Of a stretch of DNA of 64,000 bases, positions 34,001 through 42,376 are shown piece by piece. Position 1 is the first letter of the stretch. Each line of letters opens with the position of its first letter. This stretch comes from Slackia sp. ZJ119. GTDB lineage: Bacteria; Actinomycetota; Coriobacteriia; Coriobacteriales; Eggerthellaceae. The DNA lies in contig NZ_JAAKEN010000012.1 in the NCBI RefSeq assembly GCF_011039175.1, positions 1 through 64,000 on the forward strand, written 5' to 3'. The notes under the pieces are model-generated. The model saw only the letters and a program-made list of their open reading frames with translations, had not been told where the DNA came from and did not search any database. The position numbers and the translations under genes were made by a program.

Positions 34001-34468
34001 CGCATCCTGCACGACATGACGCCCGACCACGACTGCATGGCCCAGGTCTACCGCGGCATGCGGGCGCTGCAGCGCACGTGCGCCCAGCCGACGTTCACCG
34101 TCACGCCCGAAGCGCTCGCCGCCGCCGCGAGCACCGAGCTGTTCCCGGTCAGCCCCGCGGCGGTCAACTGCGGCGTGGCGGTCTTTCGCGAGCTGGGCCT
34201 CATCGAGACGACCACGGTGTTTTCCGAGGAAGGGTCGGCTCGCACCATCCGGGTGGTGGAAACGACGCGCAAGGTCAACCTGACCGACAGCGTGCGCTAC
34301 CGCGAAGGGCTTGACGAGCGTTCGGTCTTTCACGACTTTCGGGATTGGGCCATGTCGAGCGATTGCGCGAGTTTGAACGGCCGCGTGTCGAACCCGATTC
34401 TGCCGAGCCGCATGCGGGCGAGGCGAGATGTGGGCCGCGCGGGCGGCCCTGCGGAAGAAGCCCTGTGA
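31073..34468 (+). CDS. recJ: RecJ-type exonuclease fused to a RecQ-like helicase
   Basis: A 1131-residue two-part protein. Residues about 1-560 are RecJ: DHH motif I is F-G-D-F-D-L-D-G (D86, D88, D90), then V-D-C-G-I, the DHH motif T-D-H-H-E (about 165), the DHHA1 region (G-G-H-E-A-A near 415) and an OB domain. Residues about 640-1000 are a superfamily 2 helicase: Walker A T-G-R-G-K-S (about 667-672), motif II D-E-A-H-H (about 773), motif VI Q-M-S-G-R-A-G-R-D-G (about 960), most like RecQ. It would combine 5'-3' single-strand exonuclease and unwinding in recombination repair. ATG 31073 is used; a GTG at 31019 is possible. rel starts 16 bases after the stop. Confidence 0.9.
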   Translation: MAAQFSIRPADGPTVSHLQKALGLPRFLATTLVARGFADEGEAMRFLNPSFEQDWHNPYDIPGMADVVDAIEQAIRSDESILVFGDFDLDGISATTVLTRALRVLGAKVTPFIPRRFDEGYGLSAAALERAKACAPDLIVTVDCGIACKDEVAHALDLGFKVAVTDHHEASDAVPTGVPLADPKCEPNNPSSVLAGVGVVLKVVQAVGARFGQPHLWRNYTDLATLGTVADLMPMVGENRSLVLDGLRRINEAPRPCIAALLAVSGSGDKAVTSTNLSFSLVPRLNAAGRMGDADLAIDLLMSDDFDEASRLAAQLEATNDQRRAIESELSEIAQAQAEKTYHGQRALVVAGEGWHEGVKGIVASRLVNLYGVPSLLFTIDGDEARGSGRSVGAINLFKAVESAADLLTRFGGHEAAVGVTIPTKNLPEFERRLCAYMDALPEEAFHPVVEIDAVVDLDEMTLENVDAIERLAPFGQENKTPLLLARDVTVVNGRAVGAGKNHFSCSLSNGRDMVSAIMFHCPTIEELMRTDSVVNAAFEAQVDQWRGRRTVKAMVKVLEPAFSCACLDACMEACGDSESLSQVKALYEEDDEALCADAVYDSSTVRKHREALSENRAFWEQKAASDPEGLEQAVIKAIIGDRKLHDAQRRILDALNRDESVLGIMVTGRGKSLTFQVHAAMRALSRHEASLFVYPLRALIADQAFHLRESLGRFGVRVRVLMGENSPEERERGFASLVDGTCDIVLTTPEFLAWHADEFAASGRIAFAVVDEAHHIGMAKAGQREAYAAIGSALRKLGSPTVLALTATADDEVAEAIERELPIQTHVFDTADRPNLHVDDCRNMRHRDNYLATIVASGEKTVIYVNSREQSVAVARMLRRKVPQLGLLIGFYNAGLSRAERKRIEELFRSGALTVLVATSAFGEGIDIPDIRHVVLYHLPFNEIEFNQMSGRAGRDGKDAWIHLLFGRADCSINERILHDMTPDHDCMAQVYRGMRALQRTCAQPTFTVTPEALAAAASTELFPVSPAAVNCGVAVFRELGLIETTTVFSEEGSARTIRVVETTRKVNLTDSVRYREGLDERSVFHDFRDWAMSSDCASLNGRVSNPILPSRMRARRDVGRAGGPAEEAL

Positions 34469-34484
34469 GACGAGGGGAGATGTC

Positions 34485-36893
34485 ATGGCGAAGAAGCAAC
34501 GCGAAGCGATGATCGGGGCGTCTGACGAGGCTCCGGCGAAACAGACGGTGCAAGACTACCTGGGGCGGCCGCGCGTGGCCCAGAAGGTGTTCGCGACCGA
34601 CACGCGGCCGTCGTCGGCGGTCGAGACGCCCGAAGAGCGGTTCGAGGAACTGCAGGCGATGACGACGCCGTATCTGACCGCCGACGAAGAAGCCCTGCTT
34701 GCGAAGGCGTTCGCGTTTGCGAGCAAGGCCCATGCGGGGCAGTGCCGCAAATCCGGCGAGCCGTTCGTGGCCCATCCGGTCGAGGTCGCCATCATTTTGG
34801 CCGATCTGCACATGGACGTGGAAACGCTGTGCGCGGCCATTCTGCACGACACGGTGGAAGACACCGAGGTCACGAGCGAAATCGTCAAAAAGGAGTTCGG
34901 CGAGCAGGTGTCGCTTTTGGTCGACGGCGTGACGAAGATCACCCGCATCGAAGTGGAAAACCTCACCGACGAGCAGGCCGCCACCATGCGCAAGATGTTC
35001 GTGGCCATGTCCAAAGACATCCGCGTCGTCGTCATCAAGCTGGCCGACCGCCTGCACAACATGCGCACGCTCGGAGCTTTGCGCGAAGACCGCCGCATCT
35101 TCAAAAGCCGCGAAACGCTGGAAATCTACGCGCCCATCGCGCATCGGTTGGGCATCAACTCCATCAAGTGGGAACTTGAGGACCTGGCGTTTTTCTACAT
35201 GGAGCCCAACAAGTTCAAGCAGGTCAGCCGCATGGTCACCGAAAGCCGCGCCAGCCGCGAGGCGTATTTGGACGACGTGATCAAAACGCTGCGCGACGAG
35301 ATGGACAAGGTCAACATATCTTCGCAGGTCATGGGGCGCCCGAAGCATCTGTACTCCATCTACCAGAAAATGACGAAGAAGGGCAAGGGCTTCTCTGAGA
35401 TCTACGACCTCATTGCGGTGCGCGTCATCGTGAAGACGGTGAAGGACTGCTATTCGGCCCTGGGCGCGGTGCACACGCTGTGGCATCCGATGCCGGGCCG
35501 CTTCAAAGACTACATCGCCATGCCGAAGTTCAACATGTACCAGTCGCTGCACACGACGGTCATCGGGCCGGCGGGCCGGCCGCTTGAAGTGCAGATCCGC
35601 ACCAAAGAAATGCATCGGCAAAGCGAATACGGCGTGGCGGCGCATTGGCGCTACAAGGAAAAGGGCGGCAAGCGGGGAGACGAGCTCGACCAGCAGCTGG
35701 CGTGGCTGCGTCAGATGGTCGACTGGCAAGACGACACCCGCGACTCGCGCGAGTTCTTGAAGGACCTGAAGGTCGACCTGGCGCCCACCGAGGTGTTCGT
35801 GTTCACGCCGAAAGGCGAAGTGCTCAGCCTTCGGTCGGGCTCGACGCCCATCGACTTCGCCTACGCCATCCACACCGAAGTGGGCAACCACTGCGTGGGC
35901 GCGAAGGTGAACGGGGCCATCGTGCCGCTGTCGTACGAGCTGCAGCTGGGCGATCGCGTGGAGATCATGACGCAGAAGAGCGCAAGCCCTTCGCGCAACT
36001 GGCTCAACCTGGTGAAGACGCCGAGCGCGCGCGGCAAGATCCGGTCGTACTTCAGCAAGGTGAGCCGCAGCGACGACTTGCAGATCGGCCGCGACAGGCT
36101 GACGCGCGAGATGCGCAAGCACGGCATGGGCATCTCGAACGCCCAGGCCATGCGTGCGCAAAAGACGGTTGCCGAAGCGATGGGCTTCCGGGACGCCGAC
36201 GACATGCTCGTGCATATCGGCACCGGCAAGGAAAGCGTGCAGGCGGTCGCCAACCGCATGTTGAAGATTCTGGTGGACAAGGGCGAAGAGGCGTTTTCGG
36301 CCCCCAGCTACGGCGCGTCCGACATTTCCACCGGCAAGCTGCCGCCCATGCTCACCAGCGTGAAGCGCCCGAAGAAGCACGAGGCCCACACGTCGAACGG
36401 CGTGGTGGTCAAGGGACTCGACGACGTGCTCGTGCGCTTGTCGCGGTGCTGCAACCCCGTTCCCGGCGACGATATTTTGGGATTCGTGACCCGGGGGCGC
36501 GGCGTGTCGGTGCATCGGGCCGACTGCCCCAACGCCAAAGATCTGATGGGCTCACCCGAGCGCATCATCGACGTGTCGTGGGAAGGGTCGCTGCCGAAGA
36601 ACACGTCGTTCAAGGTGGAGGTGTTCATTGAGGCGCTCGATCGCACGAACTTGCTGCGCGACGTCGTGGTGACGCTATCCGATTCGGGCGCCAACGTGCT
36701 GTCGTGCTCGACCGTTTCGCATCGCGACAACATGGTCGAGATGCGCTTCCTCTTCCAGGTTTCCGACATCGACAGCATCGAGTACATACTGGCGAAGCTG
36801 CGCAAGGTTGACAACGTGTTCGACGCCAAGCGCATGGTCCCGAACGTGGGATCGAAGAAAAAGGCTGACAAGAAAACGGCTCAGGAGGGCTGA
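34485..36893 (+). CDS. rel: Bifunctional (p)ppGpp synthetase/hydrolase (Rel/SpoT)
   Basis: An 802-residue Rel protein with all domains. The HD hydrolase domain contains H-A-G-Q-x-R-K-S-G-E-P and H-D-T-V-E-D-T, so hydrolysis is probably active. The synthetase domain has Y-D-L-I-A-V-R and the conserved Y-Q-S-L-H-T-T. A TGS domain (starting V-F-V-F-T-P-K-G), a Cys/His-containing helical region (S-R-C-C-N-P-V-P-G-D-D) and a C-terminal ACT domain follow. It controls the stringent response. ATG 34485 has GAGGGGAG upstream. It sits between recJ and a hydrolase gene, an arrangement common in many bacteria, and ends one base before the hydrolase ATG. Confidence 0.96.
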   Translation: MAKKQREAMIGASDEAPAKQTVQDYLGRPRVAQKVFATDTRPSSAVETPEERFEELQAMTTPYLTADEEALLAKAFAFASKAHAGQCRKSGEPFVAHPVEVAIILADLHMDVETLCAAILHDTVEDTEVTSEIVKKEFGEQVSLLVDGVTKITRIEVENLTDEQAATMRKMFVAMSKDIRVVVIKLADRLHNMRTLGALREDRRIFKSRETLEIYAPIAHRLGINSIKWELEDLAFFYMEPNKFKQVSRMVTESRASREAYLDDVIKTLRDEMDKVNISSQVMGRPKHLYSIYQKMTKKGKGFSEIYDLIAVRVIVKTVKDCYSALGAVHTLWHPMPGRFKDYIAMPKFNMYQSLHTTVIGPAGRPLEVQIRTKEMHRQSEYGVAAHWRYKEKGGKRGDELDQQLAWLRQMVDWQDDTRDSREFLKDLKVDLAPTEVFVFTPKGEVLSLRSGSTPIDFAYAIHTEVGNHCVGAKVNGAIVPLSYELQLGDRVEIMTQKSASPSRNWLNLVKTPSARGKIRSYFSKVSRSDDLQIGRDRLTREMRKHGMGISNAQAMRAQKTVAEAMGFRDADDMLVHIGTGKESVQAVANRMLKILVDKGEEAFSAPSYGASDISTGKLPPMLTSVKRPKKHEAHTSNGVVVKGLDDVLVRLSRCCNPVPGDDILGFVTRGRGVSVHRADCPNAKDLMGSPERIIDVSWEGSLPKNTSFKVEVFIEALDRTNLLRDVVVTLSDSGANVLSCSTVSHRDNMVEMRFLFQVSDIDSIEYILAKLRKVDNVFDAKRMVPNVGSKKKADKKTAQEG

Positions 36894-36894
36894 C

Positions 36895-37560
36895 ATGGCT
36901 CAGATGCACCAGGTCAAAGGCACGTGCGTGAAGGTGGAATACCTTGTGCTCGGGCCTATCGAAAACAATGTGTACGTCATATCGGACGGGCAGGCGACCA
37001 TCGTGGTGGATCCGTCGTGCGAGCCGGACGTCATCATGGAGGCGCTTGGCGGGCGCGAGGTGGACGCGATCGTGCTGACGCACTGCCATTGGGACCATGT
37101 GGGCGCCGCCGCCGAGCTGCGAAAGCGCACCGGCGCCGTCGTCATCGCTTCGCAGGCCGACGGCGAGGTCGTTGCCGGGACGCGGGCCGGCGACACCGGG
37201 TCGCGGGATTTCGACCCGTGCCCCGTGGACGTGTTCGCAGGCGACGGCGACGTGGTGGAAATCGGCAACATGGCGTGGAAGGTCATTGCGACGCCGGGGC
37301 ACACGCCGGGCGGCATCTGCCTGTTTCTTGATCCCGAGTTCGGGTCGAACTCGCAGGGTGCGCCGGTGCTTGTCGCCGGAGACACGCTGTTCGCCGGGTC
37401 CATCGGGCGCGCCGACTTTCCGGGCGGCTCCATGCAGGACATGAAGCGTTCGCTCAAGCGGTTGGCGGCCCTGCCTGACGAGACGGTCGTGCTGCCGGGC
37501 CACAACCAGATGACGCGCATCGGCGACGAGCGTCGGCGCGTCTTTGCACGCTTCGCGTAA
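36895..37560 (+). CDS. Metallo-beta-lactamase-fold hydrolase (glyoxalase II-like)
   Basis: A 221-residue MBL-fold protein. The zinc motif T-H-C-H-W-D-H (about 62-68) is complete, followed by T-P-G-H-T-P-G-G (about 134-141), A-G-D-T-L-F (about 161-166) and a last metal histidine in L-P-G-H-N (about 200). This is the pattern of small glyoxalase II-like thioester hydrolases; the natural substrate is unknown. The ATG is one base after the rel stop, so the genes are coupled. Confidence 0.9.
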   Translation: MAQMHQVKGTCVKVEYLVLGPIENNVYVISDGQATIVVDPSCEPDVIMEALGGREVDAIVLTHCHWDHVGAAAELRKRTGAVVIASQADGEVVAGTRAGDTGSRDFDPCPVDVFAGDGDVVEIGNMAWKVIATPGHTPGGICLFLDPEFGSNSQGAPVLVAGDTLFAGSIGRADFPGGSMQDMKRSLKRLAALPDETVVLPGHNQMTRIGDERRRVFARFA

Positions 37561-37570
37561 AGGTGCGCCG

Positions 37571-37665
37571 AGGAAAACGCTGACCAATTCAATCAGCTTT
37601 TAATTTGCCTGACGGCGCTCGGCGGCCTCAGTCCAAGGTGGCTTCAATCAGCGTTTCCCCGGCAG
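37571..37665. repeat. Inverted pair of dispersed repeats before pit
   Basis: An inverted copy (AGGAAAACGCTGACCAATTC, 37571-37590 and on to AATCAG) faces a direct copy (CTTCAATCAGCGTTTCCCC, 37642-37660). The 37561-37831 gap otherwise has no gene. Confidence 0.6.
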
Positions 37666-37831
37666 GCGCAGCAGAAGGCGAGCGGTTGGGCGCCTTCTGC
37701 TCGTTATGGTGTAGATACCGTGATACCTAAGAGGGTGACGTTTTTTTCCTGCACTTTTTCCGGTAAGTTAGTAGGGAGTCGCTTCGACAGCAGCGGTTCT
37801 CCATTTTATTTCTTTCGTCGGAGGTAGGCCT

Positions 37832-38884
37832 GTGACTATCGAGTGGGCAACGTTCGTGTCCGAGCTTATGACGAACCCTGTGCTGATCGTCGTGACGGTG
37901 CTCAATATCGGAGTGATCATCGTCAATGGCGCCACCGACGCTCCCAATGCCATCGCGACCGTCGTGTCGACACGCGCCATGAAGCCGAAGGCGGCCATCA
38001 TCATGGCTGCCATTTGCAACTTCGTCGGGCTGTTCGTCGTGTCGCTGTTCACGGCGGCCGTTGCGGCCACCATTTTCAACATGGTCGACTTCGGCGGCAA
38101 TTCCGAGCAGGCGCTCATCGCGCTCATGGCCGCCATGGTGGCCATCATCGTGTGGGGCTCGGTTGCCTGGTACTTCGGCATTCCGACCAGCCAGAGCCAT
38201 TCGCTCATCGCAGGGCTGACGGGCGCGGCCATTGCGCTGCAGGGCAGCTTCGACGCCATCAACTGGAGCGAATGGGTGAAGGTCATCTACGGCATTTTGC
38301 TGTCCACGCTGCTCGGCTTCTTTTTGGGATGGCTCAACGCCAAGGTCATCGGCCGTGTGTTCCAACACGCCGACCGGCGCAAGGCGGCCGTCGGATTTCG
38401 CTGGATGCAGGTGCTTTCAGGCGCCGGCGTGGCGTTCATGCACGGGGCGCAGGACGGCCAAAAGTTCATGAGCATCTTCGTGCTTGCCATTACGCTGGCC
38501 GCTGGCATGGAACAGACCGGCACCATGACCCTGCCGGTGTGGCTCATGTTGATGTGCGCCCTCAACATGGGCGTGGGCACTGCGGTGGGCGGCGAGCGCA
38601 TCATCAAGTCGGTCGGCATGGACATGGTGAAGCTCGAGCCGTTCCAAGGCTTCGCAGCCAGCTTGTCCACCTTCGTAAGCCTTATGCTGGCGACGTTCGC
38701 CGGTTTGCCGGTGTCCACCACGCACACCAACACCACCGCCATCATGGGCGTGGGCGCCGCCAAGCGCAAAAGCGCGGTGAAATGGGGCATCGCCATCGAC
38801 ATGGTCAAGACGTGGGTGCTCACGTTTCCCGGCTGCGGCCTTTTGGGATTCGTGTGCGCACGCTTGTTCCTCGTGTTTTTCTAG
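37832..38884 (+). CDS. pit: Pit-type inorganic phosphate transporter
   Basis: A 350-residue membrane protein with about ten helices. The two PHO4-family signatures are visible: N-G-A-T-D-A-P-N-A-I-A-T-V-V-S-T-R (about 30-46) and the second-half copy H-G-A-Q-D-G-Q-K (about 205-212), plus the T-S-Q-S-H-S motif (about 121-126). It moves phosphate, probably with a metal ion, using the ion gradient. The GTG start has GGAGG eight bases upstream. Its DUF47 partner follows after a 276-base gap filled with dispersed repeats. Confidence 0.94.
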   Translation: MTIEWATFVSELMTNPVLIVVTVLNIGVIIVNGATDAPNAIATVVSTRAMKPKAAIIMAAICNFVGLFVVSLFTAAVAATIFNMVDFGGNSEQALIALMAAMVAIIVWGSVAWYFGIPTSQSHSLIAGLTGAAIALQGSFDAINWSEWVKVIYGILLSTLLGFFLGWLNAKVIGRVFQHADRRKAAVGFRWMQVLSGAGVAFMHGAQDGQKFMSIFVLAITLAAGMEQTGTMTLPVWLMLMCALNMGVGTAVGGERIIKSVGMDMVKLEPFQGFAASLSTFVSLMLATFAGLPVSTTHTNTTAIMGVGAAKRKSAVKWGIAIDMVKTWVLTFPGCGLLGFVCARLFLVFF

Positions 38885-39104
38885 GGAAACGCCGATGTGC
38901 GCCGCCGTGTTCTGCGCTGGCGGAATTGATCGTCGTTTTCCGGGGGTGAAACGCTGACGTGCGCTGTTTTGGGCAGCGCATGCGGCGGATGTCTGAGGGG
39001 TTGCATAGGAAAGGGTGCACGCGTGTGCGCTCAAACGAGGCTCGAGGCCGCCAAGGCCTGCTTGCGTGCGCAGGGCTGGCGGAGGTGGTCAGCGTTTCTT
39101 GGGG
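38881..39104. repeat. Cluster of dispersed repeats between pit and its DUF47 partner
   Basis: An inverted partial copy at 38881-38896 (CTAGGGAAACGCCGAT), a direct copy at 38914-38946 (GCGCTGGCGGAATTGATCG...), a fragment near 38947 and a direct copy at 39071-39104 (CAGGGCTGGCGGAGGTGGTC...). The 70 bases before the last copy resemble those before the 44188 copy. Confidence 0.65.
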
Positions 39105-39160
39105 TGTAGGTTTGTGGGCATTGCTGGTTCGTGTGGGCCGGCTGTCATAAGGAGCGACGC

Positions 39161-39790
39161 ATGGGAAAGAAAAAGAAGTTCGATTATTTCGAAATGTTCG
39201 AACAGCAAACCGAGCTGGCGGTCAAGGAGGCGGACCTTCTGGTGGAGGCTGTCGAAAACTTCACTGAGGCAGAGAAGCTGCAGAAGGTCATGGAGCAGGC
39301 CCATACGCTTGAAAACCAGGCAGACAAGATTTCGCAGGCCATCTTCAAAAACGTTGCGACCGACTTCATCACGCCGATCGAACGCGAAGACATCATCGAG
39401 CTGGTGGACACGCTCGATTCGATCATCGACCACATCGAAGACGTCATCGTGCGGTTTTATGCGTACGACGTCCATTTCATGCATCACGACGCTGCCGAAT
39501 TTGCGCACTTGATCAAAAAGAGCTGCGAGGCGCTTGACTATTGCATGGAGGACTTTCGCAACTTCAAGAAGTCCAAGACGTTCAAGGAACGCATCGACGA
39601 GGTGAGCGAGTTCGAAGAAGAGGGCGACCGCGCGTTTTTGAACGTCATTCACAAGCTGCACACCCACGACCGCGAAAACCCCATGCGCGTTATCGTGTGG
39701 TCGCAGATTTTCGAGCGCATGGAACGCTGCTGCGACGACTGCGAGCATGCCGCTGACGTGATGTCGAACATCCTGCTGAAAAACGTGTAG
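39161..39790 (+). CDS. DUF47/PhoU-like Pit accessory protein
   Basis: A 209-residue, almost wholly helical protein of the DUF47 family (Pit accessory, distantly related to PhoU). It opens with a lysine-rich stretch and F-D-Y-F-E-M-F; T-P-I-E-R-E-D-I near 70 and an E-E-E-G-D region near 155 match the metal-binding E/D patterns of PhoU proteins. It is thought to control the phosphate transporter encoded just upstream. ATG 39161 has AAGGAG at good distance. A bidirectional terminator follows. Confidence 0.92.
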   Translation: MGKKKKFDYFEMFEQQTELAVKEADLLVEAVENFTEAEKLQKVMEQAHTLENQADKISQAIFKNVATDFITPIEREDIIELVDTLDSIIDHIEDVIVRFYAYDVHFMHHDAAEFAHLIKKSCEALDYCMEDFRNFKKSKTFKERIDEVSEFEEEGDRAFLNVIHKLHTHDRENPMRVIVWSQIFERMERCCDDCEHAADVMSNILLKNV

Positions 39791-39816
39791 CCGCCTGGCC
39801 GCACTGGCCGCAAAAT

Positions 39817-39859
39817 GAGAAGCCCCGGGGAAGCGCAGCTGTGGCCCTCGGGGCTTCTC
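39817..39859. terminator. Bidirectional terminator
   Basis: A perfect 11-bp stem (GAGAAGCCCCG/CGGGGCTTCTC) lies between two convergent genes, ending seven bases past the stop of the minus-strand TRIC gene. Ts follow weakly in either direction (CGGCGCTTTATT; CATTTTG). Confidence 0.75.
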
Positions 39860-39865
39860 GGCGCT

Positions 39866-41374
39866 TTATTCGTTGTTCGTTTTTGTTCTGCCGGCGCGGC
39901 CTTTCACGTGTCGGTGGTACTTGGGGTTGTCGGGGTGAAAGTCTTTGATCGAGTCGTTCCGGTCAGACGCTTCGAGCTGCTGGCCAGGGGTTTCTGTTGC
40001 GGCAACCGCGCTGTCTCCGTCGGTCTCTTTCTTCGGGGCCGCCTGTCCTGCCGGCGTTTTCAATTCGGGCAGCGGGTCGAAGGACCCGGTTTGGCGGCGC
40101 GACTGGTGCATGAGGAAGCGCATCAAATCGTCGGTGGGAATGACGATGCGGTCATCGGGGTCGACGTCTGCCGGGTTTTCCGGAAGCGGCTGTATCGAGC
40201 CGGTTTTGCCCGGAACCTCGTGTCCTAAAAACTTGCGCAGCTCGCCTATCGGCACGACGATGCGATCGCTCACGTCAGGCCGTGCGACGCCTGTCGACGG
40301 GCTGACGTGAGCACGATTGTCGGCCGATGCGCCGCCCGTCGTGGCGATGCGCTCCGACCGGGACGCCTCTTCGGCGATGGCCTGCCGAAACACCTCCGCC
40401 GACTCCATTGCGCGGGAGACCTGGGCGTCACGCGCCCCTAAGCCGCTTGCCCGATGTCCTGCCAAGCCGGCAGCATCGGGGGCTGTGCTGTCGGCCGCGT
40501 CTGCTGCAGCAGACGCTTCTTGCTGGGCTTTCTGCTGGGCCAGCACCTCGGTGCGCGACTCATAGGGCAAAAGCGGCCCGGCGGACGGCGCCACGGGACT
40601 GGGCTGGTCGTCCAGCGGCATGCCGGAGAGCTTTTTCAAGATGCGAATGGCCTTGGCGTACTTTTTGCGGTCCCGCTCGCGCTCGATCTTTCCCTTCGGC
40701 GGACGCACCTTGTTGACCATGTTTTCGATCGGCTTGGTGACCAGGTAGGAATAGTCGCGGGGCGCTTTGGTGTGCCAGTCGAACAGGCGGGAGGCGTAGC
40801 GAATGCCCAGCACCAAGACAGCGCAGGTCATGGCTGCGTAATTCGCCAAAATGTGGTTCTGGTACATGAGGGCGTACACGAACGCCCCGATGAATGCGGC
40901 GCTTCCGTACATCGTGCCGGCTTGGAAGGTGGCCGGCTCTTTGTTCATGCATATGTCGCGGCAGATGCCGCCGCCGACAGCCGTGATCGTTCCGAGTATG
41001 GCTGCCGGAATGATGTCGAGCCCGGCCGAAAGCGATTTTCCGACGGCGATGATGGCCCACAGGGCAACCGAGAGGTTGTCGAGCAGGTCGACGATGGGGT
41101 CGAGGTAGGTTGTCAGCTTGCCGAAGTAGAAGACGAGCATGCCGGCGGCGACGCAGCAGACGATGAGCGACGGCTTTTGAAACGCGTAGATGCCGTAGCT
41201 TTGCAGCAAGACGTCGCGAATGATGCCGCCGGCAAGTCCGGTCACGATGGCGATGCAGGCGACGCCGAACAGGTCGTAGCGGGCACGCACCGCGCTCATG
41301 GCGCCGGAAAGGCCGCCGGTCAGCGTAGCGGCAAGTTCCAGCCAGAATGGAATGGTAAGAACGACTTCAAGCAT
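39866..41374 (-). CDS. TRIC/UPF0126-family channel with a long cytosolic tail
   Basis: A 502-residue protein. Residues about 1-210 are two repeats of three membrane helices each, with the family glycine motifs G-G-I-I-R-D (about 50-55) and G-G-G-I-C-R-D (about 134-140), as in bacterial TRIC cation channels. The family usually ends near residue 210. Here about 290 further residues follow: a basic segment, an Ala/Ser-rich disordered stretch, and two copies of a ~35-residue unit, D-R-I-V-x-P-x-x-x-L-x-x-F-L then T-G-S-x-x-P-L-P. The ATG has no clear ribosome site and lies 12 bases after the upstream gene's stop, so it is probably translated by coupling. Confidence 0.85.
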   Translation of the reverse strand: MLEVVLTIPFWLELAATLTGGLSGAMSAVRARYDLFGVACIAIVTGLAGGIIRDVLLQSYGIYAFQKPSLIVCCVAAGMLVFYFGKLTTYLDPIVDLLDNLSVALWAIIAVGKSLSAGLDIIPAAILGTITAVGGGICRDICMNKEPATFQAGTMYGSAAFIGAFVYALMYQNHILANYAAMTCAVLVLGIRYASRLFDWHTKAPRDYSYLVTKPIENMVNKVRPPKGKIERERDRKKYAKAIRILKKLSGMPLDDQPSPVAPSAGPLLPYESRTEVLAQQKAQQEASAAADAADSTAPDAAGLAGHRASGLGARDAQVSRAMESAEVFRQAIAEEASRSERIATTGGASADNRAHVSPSTGVARPDVSDRIVVPIGELRKFLGHEVPGKTGSIQPLPENPADVDPDDRIVIPTDDLMRFLMHQSRRQTGSFDPLPELKTPAGQAAPKKETDGDSAVAATETPGQQLEASDRNDSIKDFHPDNPKYHRHVKGRAGRTKTNNE

Positions 41375-41386
41375 GTTGCAGGAAGG

Positions 41387-42376
41387 CTATGCGTTGTCGC
41401 TGGGCGTTTGTGCGGGCACGTCTTCCACGGCGGTCAGCACGGCGACGACGGGGGCTCCGGAGAAGTCGCAGTCGTGCGTCATGGCGCGGGCGTCTTCGAT
41501 GTCGAAGCTGGCGCGGTCGAAGGCTTCCGTGTGCTCGAGGGCTTTGTCAAGGGCTGCAGCGTACAAGTCCCAGAAGCTGTCGTTTTGCTCGTCGAAGGTG
41601 AAAGGATTCGTCCAGGGCGCTCGGCTCCGATTGTCGAAGTCGCTTTCGGTGCGCTCGATGGCCCGAGGCGTGAGCGCTTGGGCCATGGAATGGAGACGGA
41701 CGAGCCGCTCCGCAGCTCCGATCGCTGATCGCTTGACGCCTCGTGGAGAATGGAGCGCCCATTGTGCGCGGCGGTAGTTTTTGACGCTGGCGGCAAAAAG
41801 GTCTTCAGGAATCACGATGCCATACACCGACAAGGCCAGATAGGCATATATTTTCGAGATGACGGCCAGCGTGTGGTCGGTCGCTTTGAGCACGCGTTGC
41901 GCCGGGTTGAACGTGGCGACGGTTTCCTCCCGCTTGGCGAAAAGCACCAGTTCGTCAAATTCGCTTTCGATGACGGCATGCACTTCGCTGCCGCTTGACC
42001 GGTCCAAGCCCGGTTCGCCGGCGTCGCAGATGGCATGCTGCTGCGCAAACACGAAGGGATGCACCGTGGCGTCGAGGGTGTAGTGGCACACGAACCCCAG
42101 GGCGTAGGCGCGTCCGATCTCGCGGTCTTCTTCGGGCAGGATGGAAAGGGATTGCTTGAGCGCAGCAATCAGTTCGGAAGGTTTGCGGTCGTGCATGACG
42201 CTGCCGATGCGGGTGTAGTTATGAAAGCGCGGCGAGATTCGTGCAAAGAAGAGGGGGTCGGGACCCTGGTTGCCGAGCAGAAACGCGTCGGCCTCGTCGC
42301 GCGAACCCCCAATGAAATTGAATTGACGGTCGTACACGTCGCGTCCGAAAAAGTCGTGGGTGATGAGGGCTGGCAT
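41387..42376 (-). CDS. Zn-dependent phospholipase C-like protein
   Basis: A 329-residue protein related to the zinc-dependent phospholipase C/nuclease fold. Candidate metal ligands are spread as in the family: T-H-D (about 5), G-N-Q-G-P-D-P (about 36), M-H-D (about 61), C-H-Y-T-L-D-A-T-V-H-P (about 96-106) and E-V-H-A-V-I-E-S-E (about 132-140). No signal peptide is seen, so it may act inside the cell. ATG 42376 is preferred to the in-frame ATG 42388 because GGAG stands six bases before it. It is the first gene of an operon with the TRIC channel. Confidence 0.75.
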   Translation of the reverse strand: MPALITHDFFGRDVYDRQFNFIGGSRDEADAFLLGNQGPDPLFFARISPRFHNYTRIGSVMHDRKPSELIAALKQSLSILPEEDREIGRAYALGFVCHYTLDATVHPFVFAQQHAICDAGEPGLDRSSGSEVHAVIESEFDELVLFAKREETVATFNPAQRVLKATDHTLAVISKIYAYLALSVYGIVIPEDLFAASVKNYRRAQWALHSPRGVKRSAIGAAERLVRLHSMAQALTPRAIERTESDFDNRSRAPWTNPFTFDEQNDSFWDLYAAALDKALEHTEAFDRASFDIEDARAMTHDCDFSGAPVVAVLTAVEDVPAQTPSDNA

